Source of the DNA: CAZTTG01 sp964615935
GTDB lineage: Bacteria > Planctomycetota > UBA1135 > GCA-002686595
Length of the DNA stretch: 16,563 nt
Direction of reading: 5' to 3'
NCBI GenBank assembly: GCA_964615935.1
Contig: CAZTTG010000117.1
Location: 1 to 16,563 of the forward strand
Below are positions 1-7,752 of this stretch, piece after piece. The position numbers and the translations under genes are program-made. Numbering within the stretch: the stretch's first letter is position 1; each line of letters begins with the position of its first letter. The notes under the pieces are model-generated. The model ran no database searches. It saw nothing but the letters and a program-made list of their open reading frames with translations, and was not told the origin of the DNA.

Positions 1-40
1 CGAGGCCGCGCCCGCTCCGCGGGCGCTCGCCGAGTAGACC
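1..40. repeat. 40-bp direct repeat, copy 1, with hairpin
   Basis: This 40-bp segment recurs at 133-172 with two mismatches (positions 27 and 35). It contains a perfect 8-bp inverted repeat, GCGCCCGC-TCC-GCGGGCGC at 8-26, able to form a GC-rich hairpin. No T-run follows, so it is not a standard intrinsic terminator. The stretch 1-231 has no reading frame that resembles a known protein; apart from the repeats and the promoter I see nothing in it. The repeat may continue upstream of the window. Confidence 0.75.
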
Positions 41-132
41 GCTCACCTCTGCCGTCGCTCCGGCCCACGCCCCACGGCCACAGCAATCGCCCGCAGGAGC
101 AGGAACCCCGTCGGCCTCCCGGCAGGCTGTGA

Positions 133-172
133 CGAGGCCGCGCCCGCTCCGCGGGCGCGCGCCGAGGAGACC
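133..172. repeat. 40-bp direct repeat, copy 2, with hairpin
   Basis: Second copy of the repeat at 1-40, offset by 132 bp and identical at 38 of 40 positions. The same hairpin is present at 139-159, with the stem one base pair longer because position 159 is G where copy 1 has T. It lies just upstream of the promoter and start of the URO-D gene. It could be a REP-like intergenic repeat or the end of a small tandem array; its function is unknown. Confidence 0.75.
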
Positions 173-186
173 GGTCCCTGCTTCTG

Positions 187-214
187 TTGATTCCATGCCT
201 CCCCCGCCTAGGAT
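187..214 (+). promoter_or_regulatory. possible sigma70-type promoter of the carbohydrate operon
   Basis: TTGATT (187-192) and TAGGAT (209-214) match the -35 and -10 consensus at four of six positions each, with a 16-bp spacer. Transcription would start near 221, almost on the GGGAGG ribosome site (221-226) that serves the ATG at 232. The leader would therefore be only about 11 nt, which is short. The local drop in GC supports a regulatory site, but the call rests on pattern matching alone. Confidence 0.35.
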
Positions 215-231
215 GGCCCCGGGAGGTCGAG

Positions 232-1494
232 ATGAACGGCCGAGAACGACTGGCCTGCACGCTGGAGCACCGGGAGCCGGATCGGGTCTGCGTGGACTTC
301 GGCGCCACCTTCGTCACCGGCATGCACGCCTCCGCAGTGAGCCGGCTGCGGCGCGAGGTGCTGGGCCAGGAGGACTGGAGGGTCAAGATCATCGAGCCCT
401 ACCAGATGCTGGGCGAGATCGACGACGAGCTTCGCGAGGCCCTGGGCATCGACGTCATCGGCAGGCTGCCGCGCCGCTCCATCTTCGGCACCGGGGGCGG
501 GGGCTGGAAGCCCCACACCCTCTTCGACGGCACCGAGGTGCAGGTCAGCGGGGACCTCGAAACGCGCGTCGAGGAGGAGAGCGGCGACCTGCTGGCCTTC
601 CCCGAGGGGGATGCCAGCGCCCCCCCCAGCGGGCGCATGCCCCGGGGCGGCTGGTTCTTCGACGCCATCGTCCGCCAGGACCCCATCGCGGAGTCGCAGC
701 TCGACCCCGCGGACAACATGGAGGAGTTCGAGCTCCTGGGCCCCGAGGACCTGGAGCACTTCCGCCGCGCCGCCGACTTCTACGACGAGCACTCCGACTG
801 CGGCGCCGTCCTGGTCGTCCCCGGCGCCGGCTTCGGCGACATCGCCCTGGTGCCGGGGCTGCACCTGCGCCACCCCCGGGGGATCCGCGACGTCGAGGAG
901 TGGTACGTCTCCACCGCCATCCGGCGCGACTACGTGCGCGCGGTCTTCGAGCGGCAGTGCGAGATCGCCCTGGCCAACGTCGAGACCCTCGTCGATCTCC
1001 TGGGCGAGCGCGTGCAGGTGGCGCTGATCACCGGCACCGACTTCGGCACCCAGCGCGGGCCGGCGGTCTCCGCGGAGAGCTACCGCGACCTCTACCAGCC
1101 CTTCCACGAGCGGATCAACCGGCTGATCCACGAGAGGAGCGGCTGGAAGACCTTCATCCACTCCTGCGGCTCGGTGCGGGGCCTGATCCCCGACTTCATC
1201 GAGGCCGGCTTCGACGTGCTCAACCCGGTGCAGTGCTCGGCGGCGGGCATGGGTCCGGCCGAGCTGAAGCGGGAGTTCGGGGCGGAGCTCGTCTTCTGGG
1301 GCGGGGGGGTGGACACCCAGAAGACCATCGCCTTCGGCACACCCGAGGAGGTCTACCGCGAGGTCCGCGAGCGCATCGACGTCTTCGCCCCGGGCGGCGG
1401 CTTCGTGTTCAACGGCATCCACAACATCCAGGGAAACACCTCGACCGAGAACCTCGTGGCCCTCTTCCGGGCCCTCCGCGACGCCCGCTCCTGA
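232..1494 (+). CDS. URO-D family protein (MtaA-like methyltransferase superfamily)
   Basis: The 420-residue product looks like the uroporphyrinogen decarboxylase superfamily, specifically the branch found in catabolic loci rather than HemE. It opens with MNGRERLACTLEHREPDRV, the usual start of this branch (N-x-x-E-R, then EPDRVPV-like). Near residues 310-312 is HSCG, matching the zinc-binding H-x-C of corrinoid methyltransferases such as MtaA and MtbA. Where those enzymes have a distal Cys, this protein has GIHNIQ, with His near 397. The start was chosen at 232 because GGGAGG sits five bases upstream; an upstream TTG at 187 lacks a ribosome site. It is first of four plus-strand genes and is followed after 23 bp by the CgeB-like gene. 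Likely cytoplasmic. Methyl transfer or demethylation of a sugar or other substrate is inferred; no corrinoid protein is seen here. True heme biosynthesis is unlikely given the context and divergence. Confidence 0.85.
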   Translation: MNGRERLACTLEHREPDRVCVDFGATFVTGMHASAVSRLRREVLGQEDWRVKIIEPYQMLGEIDDELREALGIDVIGRLPRRSIFGTGGGGWKPHTLFDGTEVQVSGDLETRVEEESGDLLAFPEGDASAPPSGRMPRGGWFFDAIVRQDPIAESQLDPADNMEEFELLGPEDLEHFRRAADFYDEHSDCGAVLVVPGAGFGDIALVPGLHLRHPRGIRDVEEWYVSTAIRRDYVRAVFERQCEIALANVETLVDLLGERVQVALITGTDFGTQRGPAVSAESYRDLYQPFHERINRLIHERSGWKTFIHSCGSVRGLIPDFIEAGFDVLNPVQCSAAGMGPAELKREFGAELVFWGGGVDTQKTIAFGTPEEVYREVRERIDVFAPGGGFVFNGIHNIQGNTSTENLVALFRALRDARS

Positions 1495-1517
1495 GCCGGC
1501 GCAACCCAGGCGACATC

Positions 1518-2741
1518 GTGTCTCCCCCAGAGAACGGCAAACGGGTCCTGATGATCCGCTACGGCCTGATGGCCGCCGACCTGCTCGCCGAGCTGGAGTC
1601 GCGCGGCTTCTCGGTCCGGCAGGTGGAGTCGAAGACGCTCACGGTCGAGAGCTTCAAGGCCGCGGTGGCCGAGACCCGGCCGGCCTTCCTCCTCAACGTC
1701 AACTACAGCCCCGAGATCGCCTTCCTCTGCTCGATGGAGGGGCTGCCCTACGTCTCCTGGACCATCGATCCCCTGCCCGCCTCGCGCTTCAAGGTCTACC
1801 CGAAGACGCGGCTGGAGCGCTGCCTCGCCTTCGTGCACCAGAAGGCCATGGTCGAGAAGCTCGAGGGCCTGGGCCTCCCGCACGTCGTCCACCTGCCCCT
1901 GGCGGCGCCGGGCGACCGCCGCCGGCCCGTGGAGGACGAGGGGAAGCTGGCCCCCTACCGCTGCGAGCTGAGCTTCGTCGGCGTGTCCCTGCGCGGCGAG
2001 CTCGAGACATCGCAGTCCCGGCTCCGCTCCTGGGGCTCCTCCGAGGAGACCCTGGAGCGCGTCGCCGCCTGGCTGGAGGAGCTCCGCGCCGAGCGCGCGG
2101 ATCGCTGCGACTTCCGCGGCTTCACCCGCGACCCCGGCGCCGTCCCGGGCTGGATCCGCGAGTTCCTGCCCGGCGCCGCCGACGAGGCGGCCCTGGCGGA
2201 CGCCCTGGACGGATGGCTCTCCCACCTCCTGAGGGTGCGCCGCATCCAGGCGCTCGAGCCGCAGGGCGTCGTCACCTGGGGGGACGCCTGGTGGGGCGAG
2301 GTGACCGAAGGCTACGCCGGCTACGCCGATCACGGCGAGCAGCTCACCCTGATCTACAACGCCAGCGCCATCAACCTGGACATGCCGCGCGTCTACCAGC
2401 GGGACATCCTGACCATGCGCACGTTCGACATCATGGCCTCGGGTGGCCTGGTGGTGTCCGAGCCCTCCGCCGAGCTCGGGGACCTCTTCGAGGACGGGAA
2501 GCACCTCTTCACCTATCGGGACACGCGCGAGCTGCAGGAGCTCGTCGTGCGCATCCGCGAGCAGCCCGAGCTGGGCCGCGAGGTGGCCCGGCGAGGCCAT
2601 GAAGAGGTGCTCGCGAGGCACCTGCTGTCCCACCGGGTCGACGCGATCCTCGCCGGCATGGACGCTCGCGGGCTCTCCGCGAGGATCGGATCGAGCTCGA
2701 GAGGACCCGGGCGGCGCAAGCCGAGACGCTCCCGGCGATGA
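1518..2741 (+). CDS. CgeB-like glycosyltransferase (DUF3880 + GT-B C-terminal domain)
   Basis: The 407-residue product resembles CgeB/spore-maturation-type glycosyltransferases. Residues 8-130 form the DUF3880-like N-terminal Rossmann half (KRVLMIRYG, later LPYVSWTIDPLP and a conserved CLAFVHQ). Residues about 276-375 form the glycosyltransferase C-terminal half, with INLDMPRVYQRDILTMRTFD followed by IMASGGLVVSE and a DLFEDGKHLFTY segment, typical of the nucleotide-sugar-binding side of GT4-like folds. The GTG at 1518 is chosen because homologous N-termini begin just before KRVL; ATG at 1551 would clip the first strand. No strong ribosome site precedes it, so translational coupling to the URO-D gene is likely. 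The C-terminus is a basic, probably disordered tail. Its stop overlaps the start of the MFS gene (ATGA). The acceptor is unknown. A glycosyltransferase between catabolic genes is unexpected. Confidence 0.8.
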   Translation: MSPPENGKRVLMIRYGLMAADLLAELESRGFSVRQVESKTLTVESFKAAVAETRPAFLLNVNYSPEIAFLCSMEGLPYVSWTIDPLPASRFKVYPKTRLERCLAFVHQKAMVEKLEGLGLPHVVHLPLAAPGDRRRPVEDEGKLAPYRCELSFVGVSLRGELETSQSRLRSWGSSEETLERVAAWLEELRAERADRCDFRGFTRDPGAVPGWIREFLPGAADEAALADALDGWLSHLLRVRRIQALEPQGVVTWGDAWWGEVTEGYAGYADHGEQLTLIYNASAINLDMPRVYQRDILTMRTFDIMASGGLVVSEPSAELGDLFEDGKHLFTYRDTRELQELVVRIREQPELGREVARRGHEEVLARHLLSHRVDAILAGMDARGLSARIGSSSRGPGRRKPRRSRR

Positions 2742-4126
2742 CGGCCGAGCGAATTCACGGCGCCGGCTACCTGGCGCGGGTGTGCCTGGTGGCGGCCCTG
2801 GGCGGGCTGCTGTTCGGCTACGACACGGCCGTGATCAGCGGCGCGATCGGCTTCCTGCAGGAGCACTGGGGCCTGAGCGCGGCCCTCAAGGGCTGGGCCG
2901 CGGCCAGCGCCCTGGTGGGCTGCGTCCTGGGCGTGGCCCTGGCGGGCTTCCTCAGCGATCGCTTCGGGCGGCGGCGGACCCTGGTGCTCGCGGCGGTCCT
3001 CTTCCTGGTGTCGGCCGTGGGCACGGCCCTGCCCAGGAGCTTCGAGGTCTTCGTCGCCTTCCGCATCCTGGGCGGCCTGGGGGTCGGGGCCGCGTCCATG
3101 ACCAGCCCCATGTACATCGCCGAGATCAGCCCGGCGCGCATCCGCGGGCGCATGGTCTCGGTGAACCAGCTCGCCATCGTCTCCGGCATCCTGCTGGTGT
3201 ACCTGGTCAACTGGGCCATCGCCGGGCAGGGGGACCCGGCGTGGAACCTGGACGTGGGCTGGCGCTGGATGTTCGGCTCGGAAGCCCTGCCGGCGCTCGC
3301 GCTCCTGGCCCTGCTCTTCACCGTGCCCGAGAGCCCGCGCTGGCTCTCCAAGCGCGGCCACGGCGATCGGGCCCTCGCAATCCTGACCCGCGTGAGCGGA
3401 CCGGGGAGCGCGCAGCAGGAGATGGTCGAGATCGAGGCCTCCCTGGGGAAGGAGGGCGCCGACCTCCGGCAGCTCCTGCGGCCCGGCATGCGCCTGGCCC
3501 TCACCATCGGGGTGATCCTGGCGGTCCTGCAGCAGGTGACCGGCATCAACGTCTTCCTCTACTACGCCCCCGAGATCTTCAAGGACCTCGCCGGCGAGGA
3601 CATGGACGCGGCCCTCCTGCAGACCGCGGTGGTCGGGGCGGTGAACCTGGGCTTCACCGTGCTGGCGATCGGGACCGTCGACCGGATCGGCCGCAAGCCG
3701 CTCATGATCGTCGGATCGGCGGGAATGGGCCTGGCCCTCGCGGCCCTGGGGCTGGCGGCCTTCCGCGGCCGCACCGACGCGTGGCTGCTCTTCTTCGTCC
3801 TGCTCTACATCGCCTGCTTCGCCATGTCGGTCGGACCGGTCACCTGGGTGATCCTGTCGGAGATCTTCCCCACCCGGATCCGCGGGCGGGCCATGGCCAT
3901 CGCCACCTTCTGCCTGTGGGTGGCCAACTTCGCCGTGTCGCAGACCTTCCCGATGATGGACGGGAGCCCCTGGCTGATGGAGCGCTTCCACCACGCCTTC
4001 CCCTTCTGGCTCTACGGCTTCTTCTGCCTGGTGTCCGTGCTCTTCGTGTGGCTCCTCGTCCCCGAGACCAAGGGGAGGACCCTGGAGCAGATCGAGGGCC
4101 TGTGGAGGCGCGGCGAGGAGCGCTGA
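2738..4126 (+). CDS. MFS sugar porter (sugar:H+ symporter family)
   Basis: The 462-residue integral membrane protein carries the full signature set of the sugar porter (SP) family, which includes XylE and AraE. These are GGLLFGYDTAVISGA in the first helix (22-36), DRFGRRR (74-80), PESPRWL (197-203), QQVTGINVFLYYAP (265-278), DRIGRKP, a VILSEIFPTRIRGRA segment and the terminal PETKGRT motif (near 444). Twelve transmembrane helices are expected and the length is normal for the family. The QQ and N residues of helix 7 are the ones that bind hexose or pentose in XylE. The ATG overlaps the CgeB stop by four bases and lacks its own good ribosome site, so expression is probably coupled. The likely role is import of a monosaccharide released by the neighbouring lipoprotein; substrate identity cannot be read from sequence. 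Confidence 0.93.
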   Translation: MTAERIHGAGYLARVCLVAALGGLLFGYDTAVISGAIGFLQEHWGLSAALKGWAAASALVGCVLGVALAGFLSDRFGRRRTLVLAAVLFLVSAVGTALPRSFEVFVAFRILGGLGVGAASMTSPMYIAEISPARIRGRMVSVNQLAIVSGILLVYLVNWAIAGQGDPAWNLDVGWRWMFGSEALPALALLALLFTVPESPRWLSKRGHGDRALAILTRVSGPGSAQQEMVEIEASLGKEGADLRQLLRPGMRLALTIGVILAVLQQVTGINVFLYYAPEIFKDLAGEDMDAALLQTAVVGAVNLGFTVLAIGTVDRIGRKPLMIVGSAGMGLALAALGLAAFRGRTDAWLLFFVLLYIACFAMSVGPVTWVILSEIFPTRIRGRAMAIATFCLWVANFAVSQTFPMMDGSPWLMERFHHAFPFWLYGFFCLVSVLFVWLLVPETKGRTLEQIEGLWRRGEER

Positions 4127-4143
4127 CCGAGAGGAGACCGAGC

Positions 4144-7100
4144 ATGCACCCTCTTGCGGTTCCGATGATGGCCCTGGCCCTCCTGACCGCGGCCTGCACC
4201 GCCGCCGGCGAGGACCCCCGGCCCGCCGACTCGCCGGGAGCGATCGTCTGCTCCGATGCCTCGCCGCTGCTGACCCTCGCCGGCCGGGAGGTCCACCGCT
4301 ACGCGTACCTGCGCACGGGCAGGCTGCTGCCCATCGTCGCGGAGCTGCCGGAGGAGGGCGACGCCATCTCGATCGGCGTCGATCCCGCGCTCGACGAGCA
4401 GGCCTTGCGGCTGAGGACCTCTCGCCGCGAGGGCCGTCGAGTCCTCGCGATCGAGGGGGGAAGCGATCTCGCCGCGCTCTGGGGCGCCTACCGCTACGCC
4501 GAGCACCTCGGGGTCCGCTTCGCGCTGCACGGCGACGTCCTGCCCGACGCGCTCGTCGCGGATCCCGTGCCCGAGCTGGACGAGACCCGCCGGCCCCTCT
4601 TCGAGCTGCGCGGCATCCAGCCCTTCCACGACTTCCCCGAGGGTCCCGACTGGTGGAACGTGGACGACTACATGGCCGTTCTCTCCCAGCTCCCCAAGCT
4701 GGGCATGAACTTCCTGGGCCTGCACTGCTACCCCGAGGGCGGCGTGGGGCCCGAGCCCACGGTCTGGATCGGCGCGCCCGAGGACGTCGGCGAGGGGGGC
4801 GAGGTCGCCTTCGCCTACCCCAGCCGCTACGCCAGCACCGGCGGCGGCGCCTGGGGCTACGCGGCGACGCGGACCTCCGACTTCGCCGCCGGCGCGGCGC
4901 TGCTCTTCGAGGAGGACGACCACGGGCCCGAGGTCACGCGCGGCCACACCCCCCTGCCGCAGACGCCGGAGGGCTGCCTCGAGGTCTTCCATCGAACGGG
5001 CGAGATGCTCCGCGAGGCCTTCGCCTTCGGGCGCGGCCTGGGGATCTCGATCTGCATGGGCACCGAGACCCCGCTCACCATTCCCAAGGCGGTGCGGGAG
5101 CGCCTGGAGGCGGCCGGCGCCGACCCCGCCGATCCGGACACCGTCCGCCGCCTCTACCGGGGCATGTTCGAGCGCATCGATCGGACGCATCCCATCGACT
5201 GGTACTGGCTGTGGACGCCCGAGGGCTGGACCTGGCAGGGGGCCGACGAGGAGCAGGTGGAGGCCACCGTCCGGGACGTGCGCCTCGCCCTCGAAGCCCT
5301 CGAGGAGGCCGGCTCTCCCTTCGGCTTCGCCACCTGCGGCTGGGTGCTGGGTCCGCCCGGAGACCGCGCCCGCTTCGATCGAGAGCTGCCCGCGAGCGTG
5401 GCCCTCTCCTGCATCAACCGCAGCGTGGGCTTCTCGCCGGTGGAGCCGGGCTTCTCCCAGGTCAGCGGGCGCGGGCAGTGGGCCATCCCGTGGCTGGAGG
5501 ACGACCCGGCCATGATCATCCCCCAGCTCTGGGTGGGGCGCATGCGGCGCGACGCGGCCGACGCGCTGGCCTATGGATGCACGGGCCTCATGGGCATCCA
5601 CTGGCGTACGCGCGCGGTGGAGCCCATGGTCGCCTCCCTGGCCGCGGCCGCCTGGGACCAGTCCGGATGGAACGCGGACCAGGGCCGCGAGCTCGAGCTG
5701 CCCGGGCGGCGGACCGCGGACGGCCACGCGGGGGGCACGGTGGCCGGCTTCCCCGGCCGCGCGATCGCGGACACCGAGGCCGATCCCGTCTACCGCACCT
5801 GTCGCTACGACCTCGACGCGTACCGGTTGAAGCTCCCCGACGGCGGGTATTCGGTCACCCTGTGCTTCTGCGAGCCCCACTACCGCGAGGCCGGCAAGCG
5901 CGTCTTCGGCGTCGAGATCCAGGGCCAGCGGGTCCTCGAGGGGCTGGACGTCTTCGCGCGCGCGGGCGGCGACCGGGCCCTCGACTTCACCTTCGAGGAC
6001 GTCGAGGTCTCGGGCGGCGAGCTCGTCATCGACTTCGTGCGGGAGGTCGAGTTCCCGTTCGTCGCGGGCATCTCCGTGGAGGGCCGCACCGCCGAGGGCT
6101 CCTTCCAGCGCCGCATCAACTGCGGCGGCGGCCGCTGGGCGGAGTGGGAGGAGGACCTGCCCGCGCTGGGCACCCTGGGTCCCTTCCCCCACCGCCCGCG
6201 CGACCTCTCCTGCGTGGACTTCTACGCCGACTGGGCCCGCGCCTGCTTCGGCGAGGAGGCGGCCGCGGACCTCGCCCGCCTGTTCGCCCGCCTCGACGGC
6301 GGCGGCGAGCCGGGTCGGCCCGAGCTCACCCGCCTGCCGCGGCCCTCGAACTGGATCTCGGGTCCCGGCGGCATCGTCGTGGACCGCACCCCCTGGGAGG
6401 AGGTCGCCCCCCGCTACGCCTTCGTCGAGGAGATGGCTGCCCTGCGACCGAAGATCAACGGCGCGGGCAGCCTCGAGCGCTTCGACTGGTGGCTGGGGAG
6501 CTTCCGCTACTTGCGGGCCGTTGCCGAGATCGGCTGCCTGCGGGGACGACTCGACCTGCTCGTGGAGCGGATCGAGGCCGAGCCGGACGAGGTCACCCGC
6601 GGGCGCCTGGCCCGCGAGGAGGCCCTGCCCATCCGCCGGGATCTCACCAGGTCGTGGGAGCGCCTGATGGGCCTGCAGCTCGCGGTGGTCTCCACCCCCG
6701 GCGGCATGGGGACCATCGCCAACCTGGAGCAGCACGTGCGAGGGCACACGCGCCTGCTCTCCGCTCACGACGAGAAGCTGGAGGCCTGGTCGGGCGAGCC
6801 CCTGCCGGCCCATGCGCAGCCCTCGACCGGATACGCCGGGCCCACGCGGATCCTGGTGCCCACCCGGCGCTCGCAGGTCGGCGAGGGCGAGTCCCTGCGA
6901 CTGAAGGTCATCGTGCTCTCCAGCCATCCCCCCGAGCGCGCGGAGCTCTGGTGGCGTCCCCTGGGCCGGGGGGAGTTCCAGTCGATGGCCCTCGAGCACC
7001 GGGCTCGCGGCGTCTACGCCGCCACCCTGTCACCGGCCCGCGGTGTGGCCCTCGAGTACTTCGTCGAGGTCGAGACCCGCGAGGTGGAGATCGTCCGCTG

Positions 7101-7161
7101 GCCGGCCACGGCGCCCCGATCGAATCAGACCGCCGTGGTGTGGCGGGCGGGTGGTTCGTAG
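4144..7161 (+). CDS. large lipoprotein: alpha-glucuronidase (GH67)-like with malectin domain
   Basis: The 1005-residue product begins with a lipoprotein signal (ALLTAAC, Cys near 19). Residues about 35-140 resemble the alpha-glucuronidase N-terminal domain common to GH67 and related families, ending in ALWGAYRYAEHLGVRF. A barrel-like region follows (RGIQPFHDF; CMGTETPL near 304-311; WYWLWTPEGW near 353-362; GIHWRTRAVEP near 484), with Glu residues that could be catalytic. Residues about 540-650 form a malectin carbohydrate-binding domain (VYRTCRYDLDAY through FVAGISVEG). Then come INCGGGRW, an alpha-helical region with LERFDWWLGSFRYLRA, and a C-terminal Ig/Fn3-like domain from about 900. GAGGAG at 4131-4136, seven bases before the ATG, sets the start. 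The protein would be membrane-anchored outside the cytoplasm and act on a glycan, perhaps removing uronic acid. The exact GH family is uncertain because classic GH67 motifs are not clear. Confidence 0.8.
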   Translation: MHPLAVPMMALALLTAACTAAGEDPRPADSPGAIVCSDASPLLTLAGREVHRYAYLRTGRLLPIVAELPEEGDAISIGVDPALDEQALRLRTSRREGRRVLAIEGGSDLAALWGAYRYAEHLGVRFALHGDVLPDALVADPVPELDETRRPLFELRGIQPFHDFPEGPDWWNVDDYMAVLSQLPKLGMNFLGLHCYPEGGVGPEPTVWIGAPEDVGEGGEVAFAYPSRYASTGGGAWGYAATRTSDFAAGAALLFEEDDHGPEVTRGHTPLPQTPEGCLEVFHRTGEMLREAFAFGRGLGISICMGTETPLTIPKAVRERLEAAGADPADPDTVRRLYRGMFERIDRTHPIDWYWLWTPEGWTWQGADEEQVEATVRDVRLALEALEEAGSPFGFATCGWVLGPPGDRARFDRELPASVALSCINRSVGFSPVEPGFSQVSGRGQWAIPWLEDDPAMIIPQLWVGRMRRDAADALAYGCTGLMGIHWRTRAVEPMVASLAAAAWDQSGWNADQGRELELPGRRTADGHAGGTVAGFPGRAIADTEADPVYRTCRYDLDAYRLKLPDGGYSVTLCFCEPHYREAGKRVFGVEIQGQRVLEGLDVFARAGGDRALDFTFEDVEVSGGELVIDFVREVEFPFVAGISVEGRTAEGSFQRRINCGGGRWAEWEEDLPALGTLGPFPHRPRDLSCVDFYADWARACFGEEAAADLARLFARLDGGGEPGRPELTRLPRPSNWISGPGGIVVDRTPWEEVAPRYAFVEEMAALRPKINGAGSLERFDWWLGSFRYLRAVAEIGCLRGRLDLLVERIEAEPDEVTRGRLAREEALPIRRDLTRSWERLMGLQLAVVSTPGGMGTIANLEQHVRGHTRLLSAHDEKLEAWSGEPLPAHAQPSTGYAGPTRILVPTRRSQVGEGESLRLKVIVLSSHPPERAELWWRPLGRGEFQSMALEHRARGVYAATLSPARGVALEYFVEVETREVEIVRWPATAPRSNQTAVVWRAGGS

Positions 7162-7173
7162 GCACCCTCTCGC

Positions 7174-7710
7174 CTAGCGAGCTCTCCCCGTCCACTCCGG
7201 GACCCGGACGTCCTCCGCCTTCAGGTCGGAGGGAGTGAAGGGCTTCAGATCGACCACGGGCGTACCGTCGAAGGCGTCGATCTCGTCGATGGTGACGACG
7301 CTCCCCTCCACGCCGAGGATCCGGCACACGCTGAGCGCGATCAGGTTGGGTCGGACGGGCGCCCGGCAGGCGAAGACGCCGGTGAGGGGATTCTCCTGCT
7401 TCCCCCGCGGGTGCACCCTGAGGATCCGCCGTCGCCGCGGCTCGTCGTTCCGATCGAACCAGTACAGCACGTTCACGTGGGACCAGCCGTCGAGGCCGAG
7501 CAGCGCGTCCGCGTACTCCTCGCGAATGCGAATGCAGGTGGACTCCTCGGTCTTCTCGATGGTGCCCACCGGGCGCATCTCGAAGATCCGCTCCTCGGGC
7601 TCCTGCACGGGCGTTCCTCCCTCCTCCTGATGGCTCGCAGCTTGCGTCGCGCCGGCCGCTCCCGCGAGACCGGCGACTCCTGCCAGAAAACCCCGCCTGG
7701 ATGACTTCAT
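7174..7710 (-). CDS. Tat-signal protein with TrmO/TsaA (UPF0066) domain
   Basis: The 178-residue product has an N-terminal twin-arginine signal: SRRGFLA at 4-10, an Ala/Gly-rich hydrophobic stretch to about 24, and a possible cleavage site near TQA-AS. Residues 46-160 form a TrmO/TsaA domain, known as a SAM-dependent enzyme that N6-methylates t6A37 in tRNA. Visible motifs are MRPVGTIEK (45-53), TGVFACRAPVRPNLIALS (110-127) and DGTPVVDLKPF (148-158). The canonical core is usually RPNPIGLS, so this protein carries Pro-to-Leu and Gly-to-Ala changes there, and the N-terminal PRQ motif of longer TrmO proteins is absent. AGAGG seven bases upstream supports the start. It is last in a five-gene operon and ends 12 bp from the convergent lipoprotein gene. 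Export of a tRNA-modifying domain is odd; it may have another substrate or be a repurposed fold. Confidence 0.8.
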   Translation of the reverse strand: MKSSRRGFLAGVAGLAGAAGATQAASHQEEGGTPVQEPEERIFEMRPVGTIEKTEESTCIRIREEYADALLGLDGWSHVNVLYWFDRNDEPRRRRILRVHPRGKQENPLTGVFACRAPVRPNLIALSVCRILGVEGSVVTIDEIDAFDGTPVVDLKPFTPSDLKAEDVRVPEWTGRAR

Positions 7711-7752
7711 GGCTTGCCTCTGATCCTCTCCGGAACCGGTGATCCGGCCGCC

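Noticed and set aside
139..159. Intrinsic terminator
   Set aside because: The hairpin is strong but no T-run follows on either strand, so only a repeat or structure is claimed.
232..1494. True HemE (uroporphyrinogen decarboxylase)
   Set aside because: The H-x-C zinc motif, sugar-gene context and N-terminus fit the methyltransferase branch; no heme biosynthesis neighbours.
2443..4143. In-frame extension of the lipoprotein gene back through the sugar porter
   Set aside because: A lipoprotein signal and ribosome site mark the start at 4144, and the extension is a shadow of the porter gene.
4012..6999. 995-codon open frame on the minus strand opposite the lipoprotein gene
   Set aside because: It has the His/Gly/Pro/Ala-rich composition of a GC-driven shadow frame, no recognisable motif, and lies opposite a gene with clear domains and a ribosome site.
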